NCBI GenBank assembly: GCA_902805735.1
Contig: CADCTW010000001.1
Span: 1 to 64,000, forward strand
Direction of reading: 5' to 3'
DNA length: 64,000 bases
Origin: an uncultured Gemmatimonadota bacterium
GTDB lineage: Bacteria; Gemmatimonadota; Gemmatimonadetes; Longimicrobiales; Longimicrobiaceae
Below are positions 19,059 through 26,725 of this stretch, one piece after another. The position numbers and the translations under genes are program-made. A model generated the notes under the pieces. The model ran no database searches. It was not told the origin of the DNA and was given only the letters and a program-made list of their open reading frames with translations. Position 1 is the stretch's first letter, and each line of letters opens with the position of its first letter.

Positions 19059-20690
19059 CTAAACTGCCCCAAGACCCGTATTCGCCCGCACGTTCAGCTC
19101 GCTGTACGCGGCCTCGGCGGCGGGGTCGCGGGTGAGCAGCGAGCCCAGGATCGCAGCCAGGAAGCCCAGCGGCACCGATACCACCGCCGGGTTGTCCAGG
19201 GGGAAGAGGGCGGCGGACTGGATCAGGCGGCGCGTGGCCGCGGTGGGCGGATCCACGCCCATCACGGCGGGGCTCATCACGATCAGCACCACCGACGAGA
19301 TCAGGCCCACCAGCATCCCCGCGACCATCCCCGTGGTGTTGAAGCGGCGCCAGTACAGGGTGAGGAGGATGGCCGGCACGTTGGCGCTGGCGGCCACCGC
19401 GAAGGCCAGCCCCACCAGGAAGGCCACGTTCAGCGAGCGCAGCGCGATGGCCATGCCGATGGAGATGATGCCGATGAGCGCCGCCGCGATGCGGGCCACG
19501 CGCACCTGCTCCTTTTCGTCGTGCCCCACCCCGCGCTTCACCACGCTGAACCAGATGTCGTGCGCGAAGGCGGAGGACGACGCGATGGTCAGCCCCGCCA
19601 CCACCGCCAGGATGGTGGCGAAGGCGATGGCCGCCACGAACGACAGGAAGATCTCACCCCCCACCTCCTGCGCCAGCAACGGCGCGGCGAGGTTCTGGTT
19701 GGGTACGATGGCGCCGTTCTTCATCAGGCCGATGTTGGCCTTCCCCACCAGCGTGGCCGCGCCGAAGCCCAGGAAGGTGGTCATGATGTAGAAGGAGCCG
19801 ATCAGGATCATCGCCCACACCACCGAGGTGCGCGCCGCCACGGCCGACGGCACCGTGTAGAACCTCACCAGGATGTGCGGCAGGCCGGCCGTGCCGAAGA
19901 TCAGCGCGATCCCCAGCGAGATCAGCGAGAGCGGGCCCCACTTGCCGTGGTAGTAGAGGCCGGGCTGCGTAAAGTCCTTGGTGACGGGAGCGCCGCCGCC
20001 CGGGCACACGCCGTCCTTCACCGCCCCCTCGGCGCACACCTGCCCGGTCACGCGGGCCACCGCGTCGAAGAACTGGATGAAGGAGAAGTCGAAGCGGTAC
20101 ATCACCAGGATGGAGAGCAGGATGGTGCCCAGCATCAGGAGCACCGCCTTCACGATCTGCACCCAGGTGGTGGCCAGCATCCCCCCGAAGATCACGTACA
20201 CCAGCATCAGCGCGCCCACCATCACGATCGCCAGGTTGAACGAGATCTGCGGGATCAGCAGGCTCACCAGCGACCCCGCGCCCACCATCTGCGCGATCAT
20301 GTAGAAGAGCGAGACGGTGAGCGTGGAGATGGCCGCCACCGTGCGCACCACCGGGCTGCGCAGGCGGAAGGCGAGCACGTCCGCCATGGTGAACTTCCCC
20401 GTGTTGCGCAGCGGCTCGGCCACCAGCAGCAGCACGGTGAGGTACGCCACCAGCCACCCCACCGAGTACATGAAGCCGTCGTAGCCGTAGAAGGCGATCA
20501 GCCCCGCGATCCCCAGGAACGACGCGGCGCTCATGTAGTCGCCCGCCACGGCCCACCCGTTCTGGAACCCCGTGATGCTGCGCCCGGCGCTGTAGAACTC
20601 GGCCGCCGTCTGCGTGCGGCGCGACGCCCAGAAGGTGATCCCCAGCGTGAGGAGCACGAAGACCAGGAACATCAGGAGCGAAGTGGTCAC
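19059..20690 (-). CDS. actP: Cation/acetate symporter (sodium:solute symporter family)
   Basis: An inner-membrane permease of 543 aa with about 13 hydrophobic segments. The FYSAGRSITGFQNGWAVAGD segment after TM1 and the TM3 region are typical of ActP-like symporters, which import acetate with Na+ or H+. It starts at GTG, overlapping the upstream DUF485 stop codon by 4 bases (GTGA) with GGGAGG 6 bases ahead. Pairing with a DUF485 protein is the standard arrangement of actP operons and supports acetate as substrate, feeding acs. Confidence 0.92.
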   Translation of the reverse strand: MTTSLLMFLVFVLLTLGITFWASRRTQTAAEFYSAGRSITGFQNGWAVAGDYMSAASFLGIAGLIAFYGYDGFMYSVGWLVAYLTVLLLVAEPLRNTGKFTMADVLAFRLRSPVVRTVAAISTLTVSLFYMIAQMVGAGSLVSLLIPQISFNLAIVMVGALMLVYVIFGGMLATTWVQIVKAVLLMLGTILLSILVMYRFDFSFIQFFDAVARVTGQVCAEGAVKDGVCPGGGAPVTKDFTQPGLYYHGKWGPLSLISLGIALIFGTAGLPHILVRFYTVPSAVAARTSVVWAMILIGSFYIMTTFLGFGAATLVGKANIGLMKNGAIVPNQNLAAPLLAQEVGGEIFLSFVAAIAFATILAVVAGLTIASSSAFAHDIWFSVVKRGVGHDEKEQVRVARIAAALIGIISIGMAIALRSLNVAFLVGLAFAVAASANVPAILLTLYWRRFNTTGMVAGMLVGLISSVVLIVMSPAVMGVDPPTAATRRLIQSAALFPLDNPAVVSVPLGFLAAILGSLLTRDPAAEAAYSELNVRANTGLGAV

Positions 20691-21037
20691 CGGTCACCTC
20701 CCAGGGTGGAGCCCGCGGCGATCTTCGCGGCCTGCGCGTCGAAGTCGCGGGCGCGCCGCACGTACATCGCCATGAGGATCCAGGCCATGAAGAACTGCGA
20801 AAGGGCGAAGAGGTACGCCACGTTCACGTTCCCCACCACGTCGCGCCCCATCATGCCGGGGAAGTACCCCACCAGCACGGGGAGCGCGAAGTAGTAGACC
20901 ACGAAGAACAGGGTGGCCGGCAGGATGAAGCGCCGCTTGGCGGCCACCAGCGCGCGGAACTCGGGCTCGCTCTCCAGGCGTGCCCACCCTTCGTCGGGCG
21001 GGGGCGGGGTGGAGCCGGACGGGGACGGACCGGGCAT
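20687..21037 (-). CDS. DUF485 membrane protein
   Basis: A 116-aa protein with two membrane helices (around FVVYYFALPVLVGYFPG and YLFALSQFFMAWILMAMYV), as in the YjcH-type partners of acetate permeases. The start MPGPSPSG was chosen because the upstream frame lacks protein character. Translationally coupled to actP. Confidence 0.9.
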   Translation of the reverse strand: MPGPSPSGSTPPPPDEGWARLESEPEFRALVAAKRRFILPATLFFVVYYFALPVLVGYFPGMMGRDVVGNVNVAYLFALSQFFMAWILMAMYVRRARDFDAQAAKIAAGSTLGGDR

Positions 21038-21135
21038 GGCTGACCAGGGGGAACGGGGAACGGGAGCGGCCTTCAGGCGCGGGCAAGAAACAGGCGGACG
21101 GGATGGGTGTGGCACGTTAGGGCGGGGCCCGCGCG

Positions 21136-21164
21136 TTGACAAGGGTTGGCGGGCACGGCATTGT
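21136..21164 (+). promoter_or_regulatory. Putative promoter of the cytidylate-kinase-like/mqnA operon
   Basis: A perfect TTGACA (21136-21141), a 17-base spacer and CATTGT (21159-21164) lie about 28 bases before the ATG at 21193. This leaves a leader of roughly 20 bases containing the GGAGG ribosome site. Confidence 0.5.
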
Positions 21165-21192
21165 CACCGCGCACCCTGGCCGGAGGCTGTGG

Positions 21193-21852
21193 ATGACCGT
21201 GGTGACGATCGCGCGGCAGCTGGGCGCGGGGGGCGAGGCCGTGGCCAACCGGCTGGCCGGCGCCCTGGGCTGGCGCCTCCTGGACCGCGCCCTGGTGGAG
21301 CGCATCGCCCGCGAGCTGGAGGTGGCGCCGGAGCAGGTGGAGGCCACCACCGAGCGGGTGGAGCGCTTCGTGGAGCGGCTGGGGATGTACCTTTCCGAGA
21401 GCTTCCCCGAGGCGCTTCCCGGGGCCGCGCTCCCGGCCGCCCTGTCGCCCGAGGCCACGGCGCGGGCGGCGCGGCGCATCGTGGCCCAGGCCGCGGCGGA
21501 GGAGCCGGCGGTCATCGTGGGGCACGGCGCGCAGTGCATCCTGCGCGGCAGCCCGGCCACGCTCCACGTTCTCCTCCACTCCCCCTTCGACGTGCGGCTG
21601 GCGCGGGTGCGCGAGCACTTCGGGGTGGGCGAGCGCGCCGCCGCCGAGCGCGTGCGCCGCTCGGACGCGGACCGGCGCGCCTACGTGCGCGAGCACTTCG
21701 GCGCCGAGTGGCTGGACCCGGCGCTCTACCACCTCAGCATCGACACCCACCGCTTCGGCGTGGAGGGCTCGGCGGAGCTGATCTGGGAGGCCGCGAACCG
21801 GCTGTTCTCACACAGAGACACAGAGGCACAGAGAGGGGATGGAAACCGATAG
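21193..21852 (+). CDS. Cytidylate kinase-like family protein
   Basis: A 219-aa P-loop protein of the cytidylate-kinase-like family: TIARQLGAGGEAVANRLAGALGW at the N-terminus, then a helical insert, GHGAQCIL, and an Arg-rich lid RRSDADRRAYV. The substrate in this family is uncertain. The ATG has GGAGG 6 bases upstream. The last 14 residues (SHRDTEAQRGDGNR) are translated from a family 1 half copy, which has replaced the natural C-terminus and carries it into the start of mqnA with a 14-base overlap. Confidence 0.85.
   Translation: MTVVTIARQLGAGGEAVANRLAGALGWRLLDRALVERIARELEVAPEQVEATTERVERFVERLGMYLSESFPEALPGAALPAALSPEATARAARRIVAQAAAEEPAVIVGHGAQCILRGSPATLHVLLHSPFDVRLARVREHFGVGERAAAERVRRSDADRRAYVREHFGAEWLDPALYHLSIDTHRFGVEGSAELIWEAANRLFSHRDTEAQRGDGNR
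21807..21833. repeat. Family 1 half copy inside coding sequence
   Basis: CTCACACAGAGACACAGAGG plus CACAGAG, left arm only. It is read in frame as SHRDTEAQR by the kinase-like gene and provides the purine-rich AGAGAGGGG just before the mqnA start. Confidence 0.85.
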
Positions 21853-22663
21853 AGCGCTCACGCTGGGGCACATCACGTACAGCAACTGCTTTCCGGTGCA
21901 CGCCGGGATCCTGGACGGGGGGATGGGGGCGGGGCTGCGGGTGGTGGAGGGGGTGCCGTCGTACCTCAACGAGCTGCTGGACCGGGGGGAGATCGACGTG
22001 GCGCCCTCGTCCAGCATCGAGTTCGCGCGGCACGCGGAGCGGTACGGGGTGATGCCGGAGCTGGTGATCGGGTCGCGGGGGCCGGTGCGCAGCATCCTCT
22101 TCCTGGCCCGGCGCGCCCCGGAGTCGCTGCACGGCGCCGTGGTCGCCCTCCCCACCGCGTCCGCCACCTCCGTGGTGCTCCTCAAGATCCTGCTGCGCAC
22201 GCGCTGGGGGGTGGCCCCGCGCTTCACCTGGTTCGACCAGGCGCGCGACGACCCCTTCGGCGCGGGGGCGGACGCGGCGCTCTTCATCGGCGACGTGGCG
22301 CTGCGCGGGGGGCTGCACCCCGCCCTCCCCTTCCGCTTCGACCTGGGGCAGGTGTGGTGGGAGCAGACGGGGCTCCCCTTCGCCTTCGCCGTGTGGCAGG
22401 TGGCGGGGGGAGGTCGCGAGGCGCTCGCGCGCCTGCACCGCACGCTGCTGGCGTCGCGCGCGTACGGCGCGCGGCACCGCGCGGGGCTGGCGGAGCGGTG
22501 GGGGCCGCACTTCGGCTTCGCTCCGGGATTCCTGGAGCGCTACTGGGCGGACCTGTCGTTCGAGCTGGACGCGTCCATGATCGAGGGGCTACGCGCGTTC
22601 TACGCATTGGCCGCCGAGATCGGCGAGATCCCACGGGTTCCGGAGCTGCGCTGGGCGGTGTGA
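21839..22663 (+). CDS. mqnA: Chorismate dehydratase MqnA (futalosine menaquinone pathway)
   Basis: A 274-aa enzyme with the periplasmic-binding-protein-like fold that dehydrates chorismate to 3-enolpyruvylbenzoate, first step of the futalosine route to menaquinone. Family hallmarks are LGHITYSNCFPVHAGI at the N-terminus, DVAPSSSIEFARH, and the SRGPVRSILF segment. It overlaps the upstream kinase-like gene by 14 bases. Other mqn genes are not in the window. It implies that the host uses menaquinone made without MenFDHCEB. Confidence 0.92.
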   Translation: METDRALTLGHITYSNCFPVHAGILDGGMGAGLRVVEGVPSYLNELLDRGEIDVAPSSSIEFARHAERYGVMPELVIGSRGPVRSILFLARRAPESLHGAVVALPTASATSVVLLKILLRTRWGVAPRFTWFDQARDDPFGAGADAALFIGDVALRGGLHPALPFRFDLGQVWWEQTGLPFAFAVWQVAGGGREALARLHRTLLASRAYGARHRAGLAERWGPHFGFAPGFLERYWADLSFELDASMIEGLRAFYALAAEIGEIPRVPELRWAV

Positions 22664-22752
22664 CGCCGCGCCGCGCGCCTCCGTCAGAAAGCCTCGCGCC
22701 GGCGCATTTGCCTGCAGACGCGAACCCACGCTCCGAACCCAAGCACCCATCC

Positions 22753-23283
22753 ATGAAGAAGCTGATCGTCGCCGCCGCCCTCCTGCTCGCCGCCCCCGCC
22801 CACGCGCAGGACCAGGATACCCTGCCGACGTACCGCACCCTGATAACCGTGAACCCGCTCGGGGTGCTGACCGACTACTACAACGTCGAGGTGGAGCGGG
22901 CGTTGAGCAACGTGACCAGCCTGTCGCTCGCCTTCGAGCGCTCCACCGCCGACGGCGACAACACCACCGCCGGCGACGTCCGCTTCCGCTACTACCCGCA
23001 GGCCCAGGTCTTTTCCGGGCTGGCGCTGGGCGCGTCGCTGGGCTACGGCCGCTTCAACGAAGACGCGGACGACGGCGAGTTCGAGCTCGGGGACGACGAC
23101 GACAAGATGACCGGCCCCACCCTCGGCCTGGAGGTGGACTACAGCTGGCTGGTGGGCCGCGACCGCCGCCTGTACGTGGGCCTCGGCTTCGGCGCGCGCC
23201 GCCTGCTGGGCGGCAGCGACGACGGCGGCGACCCCATCCTGCTCCCCGGCGCCCGCTACTTCGGGATCGGCTACACCTTCTAA
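22753..23283 (+). CDS. Hypothetical outer-membrane beta-barrel protein
   Basis: A 176-aa exported protein with a clear signal peptide (MKKLIVAAALLLAAPAHAQ). The mature part has alternating polar and hydrophobic strands, an acidic DDGEFELGDDDDK turn and a C-terminal aromatic residue (GIGYTF), as in small outer-membrane barrels. No named family was recognised. Confidence 0.72.
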   Translation: MKKLIVAAALLLAAPAHAQDQDTLPTYRTLITVNPLGVLTDYYNVEVERALSNVTSLSLAFERSTADGDNTTAGDVRFRYYPQAQVFSGLALGASLGYGRFNEDADDGEFELGDDDDKMTGPTLGLEVDYSWLVGRDRRLYVGLGFGARRLLGGSDDGGDPILLPGARYFGIGYTF

Positions 23284-23288
23284 AACGC

Positions 23289-23432
23289 TCAGCGGCGCGC
23301 CAGGCTCCGGCCCCCGCAGCGGCTGCAGCGCCAGTACGCCAGCCGCGGGAAGATGATGCGCAGCGAGCGAAGCACGAGGGGCATGCGGCTGCGTGTCATG
23401 GGGGCACCGCAGCGGTGGATGTGGTTGCTCAT
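23289..23432 (-). CDS. Small Cys-containing basic protein
   Basis: A 47-aa ORF beginning MSNHIHRCGAPMTRSR and ending CSRCGGRSLARR. The Cys and His residues could form a zinc site, and the protein is strongly basic. It is convergent with the beta-barrel gene and separated by 5 bases. No strong ribosome site is seen, so it may be a chance ORF. Confidence 0.35.
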   Translation of the reverse strand: MSNHIHRCGAPMTRSRMPLVLRSLRIIFPRLAYWRCSRCGGRSLARR

Positions 23433-23520
23433 CGGGTAGCCGGGGGGGGGTGGCTCGGAAGGAAGGGGACGTGCTACGCGCCAACGTAACACATCCACCC
23501 CGTTTGCGGAAGAGAAAAAC

Positions 23521-23571
23521 GGAGAGGCACAGAGATGAAGTCATCTCTGTGCCTCTGTGTCTCTGTGTGAG
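23521..23571. repeat. Family 1 palindrome, full copy
   Basis: GGAGAGGCACAGAGATGAAG and complement; the right arm is longer than the left. It ends 9 bases from the stop codon of the MlaD-type gene. Confidence 0.85.
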
Positions 23572-23579
23572 CCCAACTT

Positions 23580-24575
23580 TTAGAAGACCCGCAGGTTGAT
23601 GTACTTCTTGGGATTCGCCTGGATGTCCTCGGCCAGCGCCCCGTAGCGCGTGACGGTGGTGTTCAGGTTGGTGGCGGCCGCGTTCATGTTGTTGTAGAGC
23701 GACTCGTCGCGGCTGAGCTTGCCCAGCGTCCCCTCGCCGCGCTCGATGCGGCCCACCACGCTGGCCAGCGACTGCCCCGCGGCGTTCAGCGACTTCGTGG
23801 CCGCGTCCAGCTGCACGGTGATGCTGTCCGTGCGGGCGATGGCGCGCGCCAGCTCCGGACGCGTGGCGGCGCCCTCCACCCCCGCGGCCGAGCGGCGCAG
23901 CGAGCCGGAAAGGCCCTGCAGTTCGCGGCGCTGCTCCGTCGCCAGGGCGGAGAGCTCCACCAGCAGCCCCTGCAGCTCGGTGGCGCTCGTCTGCACGGCT
24001 CCGATCGTCTGCTGGCTCAACAGGGCCTGCGCGCGGCCCAGCACCGTGTCCGCGCGGGTGCCGATGGCGCCCGCGGTGGCCATGATGTCGCCCGAGCCGG
24101 CCACGGAGGTGGCGGGCTCCAGGATGCCGCCGTCCGCCAGCCGCGCCTGCGAGCGGCCGGGCTGGATGGTGGCGACGACGCCGCCCAGCAGCCCGTTGCT
24201 GCTCAGCAGCACGCGCGAGTCGGCGGGCACCGGGTACTCGCCCTCCAGCTCCATGCGCACCCGGACGCCGTTGTCCTGGATCTCGAAGGAGCGGATGCGG
24301 CCGATGTTGACGCCGCGAAGCTGCACGGGGTCGCCCTTGCGGATGCCGCCGGCCGTTTCCACCAGCGTGCTCACGTAGTAGCGGCCGCGGAAGGTGCCCG
24401 GGTCGGTGAGCAGGAAGAGCGCGAGCAGCACCGAGAGGATGCCGGCCAGTACGAAGAGGCCCACCTGCACCTCACGGCGGGGAGTGCGTGCGACGCTCAC
24501 GGCGGCGAGGTCCTCGCTAGGGATTCGGTTGCGCGGGGCCGTATTCGGTGCCCCGCCATCGGCGCGCTGTATCAT
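23580..24575 (-). CDS. MlaD family (MCE domain) lipid-transport protein
   Basis: A 331-aa protein with one N-terminal membrane helix (GLFVLAGILSVLLALFLL), an MCE domain (about residues 65-150, with GDPVQLRGVNIGRI) and a long helical C-terminal region. It forms the periplasmic lipid-binding ring of an Mla-type transporter that moves phospholipids between the membranes. The ATG overlaps the stop of the ATPase gene (ATGA), so mlaE, mlaF and mlaD-like genes form one operon. Confidence 0.9.
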   Translation of the reverse strand: MIQRADGGAPNTAPRNRIPSEDLAAVSVARTPRREVQVGLFVLAGILSVLLALFLLTDPGTFRGRYYVSTLVETAGGIRKGDPVQLRGVNIGRIRSFEIQDNGVRVRMELEGEYPVPADSRVLLSSNGLLGGVVATIQPGRSQARLADGGILEPATSVAGSGDIMATAGAIGTRADTVLGRAQALLSQQTIGAVQTSATELQGLLVELSALATEQRRELQGLSGSLRRSAAGVEGAATRPELARAIARTDSITVQLDAATKSLNAAGQSLASVVGRIERGEGTLGKLSRDESLYNNMNAAATNLNTTVTRYGALAEDIQANPKKYINLRVF

Positions 24576-25348
24576 ACTGCCTCGAGGAGGTCGGAGTCGG
24601 GAACGTCTCGTTCGAGGAACGCTCTCACCAGCGGGTCGGGGCTCGCCCGGAACTCGTCCGGGGTCCCCACGAAGCGGATGGCCCCGTGGTCGAGCATCGC
24701 CACCCGGTCGGAGATGGGAAGCGCTCCCTCGATGTCGTGCGTGACGATGATGGAGGTGACCCCCAGCTCGGCCGCCAGGCGGGCGATCAGCCGGTGGACC
24801 ACCGTCGCGTTTACCGGGTCGAGCCCCGTCACCGGCTCGTCGTACAGCAGGATCTGCGGGCGCGACACGATGGCCCGCGCGATCCCCACCCGCTTCCTCA
24901 TCCCCCCCGAAAGCTCGGAGGGAAGCTTCCCCAGCACGGCGGCCGGGTCCAGGTTCACGTGCTCCAGGGCGTCCACCACGCGGCGCAGCACCTCGCCCTC
25001 GCCCTGCTCCTTCTGCTCCCGGTCGGAGAGCCCCTGCGCCACGTTCTCGAACACCGTCATGCTGTCGAACAGGGCGGCGTTCTGGAACACGTACCCCACC
25101 TTGCGGCGGATGCGGTCCAGCGTGCGCTTGTTGGCCGCGACCACCGAGTCGCCGTCGATCACCACGTCGCCGTGCTCGGGAACGATGAGGCCGATGGTGG
25201 TCTTCAGCAGCACGCTCTTGCCCGTGCCGGAGTGCCCCACCACCGCGATCGTCTCGCCCCGCCCCACCTCCAGCTCCACGCCGGCCAGGATGGGCCGGTC
25301 GAAGCGCTTGTGCAGGTCCACGTACCGCACCATGGGCGTCTCGTTCAT
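24572..25348 (-). CDS. MlaF-type ABC transporter ATP-binding protein
   Basis: A 258-aa ATPase that powers the Mla-type lipid transporter. Walker A is GHSGTGKSVLL, the signature is LSGGMRKRV, Walker B is LLYDEPVTGLD, and the H-loop is IIVTHD. The LSGGM form is characteristic of the MlaF/Mkl family. It lies between the permease (10-base gap) and the MCE gene (4-base overlap). Confidence 0.93.
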   Translation of the reverse strand: MNETPMVRYVDLHKRFDRPILAGVELEVGRGETIAVVGHSGTGKSVLLKTTIGLIVPEHGDVVIDGDSVVAANKRTLDRIRRKVGYVFQNAALFDSMTVFENVAQGLSDREQKEQGEGEVLRRVVDALEHVNLDPAAVLGKLPSELSGGMRKRVGIARAIVSRPQILLYDEPVTGLDPVNATVVHRLIARLAAELGVTSIIVTHDIEGALPISDRVAMLDHGAIRFVGTPDEFRASPDPLVRAFLERDVPDSDLLEAV

Positions 25349-25358
25349 CGTCCCTCCC

Positions 25359-26195
25359 TCAGTTGAGCAGGAGGGGCGGGAAGAGCGCGTCCAAAAAGAG
25401 GACGGCCAGCGTCATCATCACCACGGCGCTGGTGGTGGCCTTGCCCACGCCCTCGGCGCCGCCGCGGGTGGCCAGCCCCATGTGGCTGGCGATCAGCGGG
25501 ATCACGAAGCCGAACACCACGCCCTTGCTGAGCGAGTAGAACAGGTCCCAGCTGTGCCACCAGAGCTGCGCGCCGTAGAGGAACGCGTCGCGGCTGAGCC
25601 CTATGGTGGCCTGCGCGGCGAACATCCCGCTCAGGATGCCGGCCGTGTTGGCGATCCCCACCAGCACCGGCACCACGATGACGCCGGCGATGATGCGCGG
25701 CGACACCAGCGTGCGCACCGGGTCGCGCCCCAGCGAGTGCAGCGCGTCGATCTGCTCGGACACGGTCATCGTCCCCAGCTCGGCGGTGATGCGCGCGCCC
25801 ACGCGGCCGATGAGCACCACGGCCGTCATGATGGGCCCCAGCTCCAGCACCACAGACGAGGTGACCACCGAGCCCAGCACGTACAGCGGCACCGAGCCGG
25901 TGAACTGGTAGCCCCCCTGCTGCGAGGTCACCACGCCGGCCAGGATCCCCGTCACCATCACGATGGGGATGGACGCCACGCCCATCCAGTACATCTGCTT
26001 CACGACTTCGCGGAGCGGGATGCGCCCCGTGAAGAGGTATACCACCGTCTGCCACACCAGCATGCCGAGGCCGCCGATGTTGGCCATGATGTTCTCGTAG
26101 CTCCGCCCCAGCTTGCCGAGCCCCGTCTCCACCGGCTTGAGCGGCCTCACCCGCCTGCGCGGGGCCTGCTCCGCCGCTTCCCTGGTCGCCTGCAT
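25359..26195 (-). CDS. MlaE-type permease
   Basis: A 278-aa inner-membrane subunit of the lipid transporter, usual length, with five or six hydrophobic segments. The MlaE family segment ELGPIMTAVVLIGRVGARITAELGTM is complete. It is the first gene of the operon. The N-terminal ~30 residues are polar and cytosolic. Confidence 0.93.
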   Translation of the reverse strand: MQATREAAEQAPRRRVRPLKPVETGLGKLGRSYENIMANIGGLGMLVWQTVVYLFTGRIPLREVVKQMYWMGVASIPIVMVTGILAGVVTSQQGGYQFTGSVPLYVLGSVVTSSVVLELGPIMTAVVLIGRVGARITAELGTMTVSEQIDALHSLGRDPVRTLVSPRIIAGVIVVPVLVGIANTAGILSGMFAAQATIGLSRDAFLYGAQLWWHSWDLFYSLSKGVVFGFVIPLIASHMGLATRGGAEGVGKATTSAVVMMTLAVLFLDALFPPLLLN

Positions 26196-26290
26196 CGCCT
26201 GTCCGCCGCAAAAGGATCGGGCTCGCCCTCGGCCCGCACCGCCACCTTCAAGCCCGCGCCCCGTTTCACCGGAAATGCAGGTAAGTCCTT

Positions 26291-26319
26291 AATTTACCCA
26301 CACTTACCGGTAATCGCAA
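26291..26319 (-). promoter_or_regulatory. Putative promoter of the mla-like operon
   Basis: On the minus strand TTGCGA (26319-26314), a 17-base spacer and TAAATT (26296-26291) lie about 95 bases before the permease ATG, in an unusually AT-rich patch. The spacer contains the perfect palindrome TTACCGGTAA (26304-26313), which could be an operator. Confidence 0.45.
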
Positions 26320-26397
26320 CCCAAACGCCCGTTTAGCTCTCCTCCACCTGCTGCACCGGGGTACGGCTCCAGGCGCCAAGATGGATTGCCGGGCGGA

Positions 26398-26613
26398 AGG
26401 GCCCTCACCCCCCGTCCCCCTCTCCCGATAACGGGAGAGGGGGCGATTTCCACACACCTGCGCGCCGCTGGAGCGCCGGCGGAACCGCGGCGTCCCGCCA
26501 TGGGGGTGGAGCGCGCCGAGAGGGCCCTCACCCCCCGTCCCCCTCTCCCGATAACGGGAGAGGGGGCGATTTCCACACACCTGCGCGCCGCTGGAGCGCC
26601 GGCGGAACCGCGG
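26398..26613. repeat. Family 2: two identical 93-bp direct repeats
   Basis: Copies at 26398-26490 and 26521-26613 appear identical. Each starts GGGCCCTCACCCCCC, contains the CTCTCCCGATAACGGGAGAG hairpin, and ends GGCGGAACCGCGG. The period is 123 bases. Both are left halves of the family 2 element, so the left half has been duplicated. Confidence 0.9.
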
Positions 26614-26644
26614 CCCTGAGAGAGCTCCGGGGTTCCGGCCCGAC

Positions 26645-26723
26645 ACCGAAGATGCGCCCCCTCTCCTGATAACGAGAGGCGCAGCCTCTCCTGTTATCGG
26701 GAGAGGGGGTCGGGGGGTGAGGG
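26645..26723. repeat. Family 2 right half
   Basis: CTCTCCTGATAACGAGAG-like and CTCTCCTGTTATCGGGAGAG hairpins followed by GGGGGTGAGGG. It closes the cluster begun by the two left halves and ends 2 bases before the stop codon of the RND pump gene. Confidence 0.8.
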
Positions 26724-26725
26724 TC

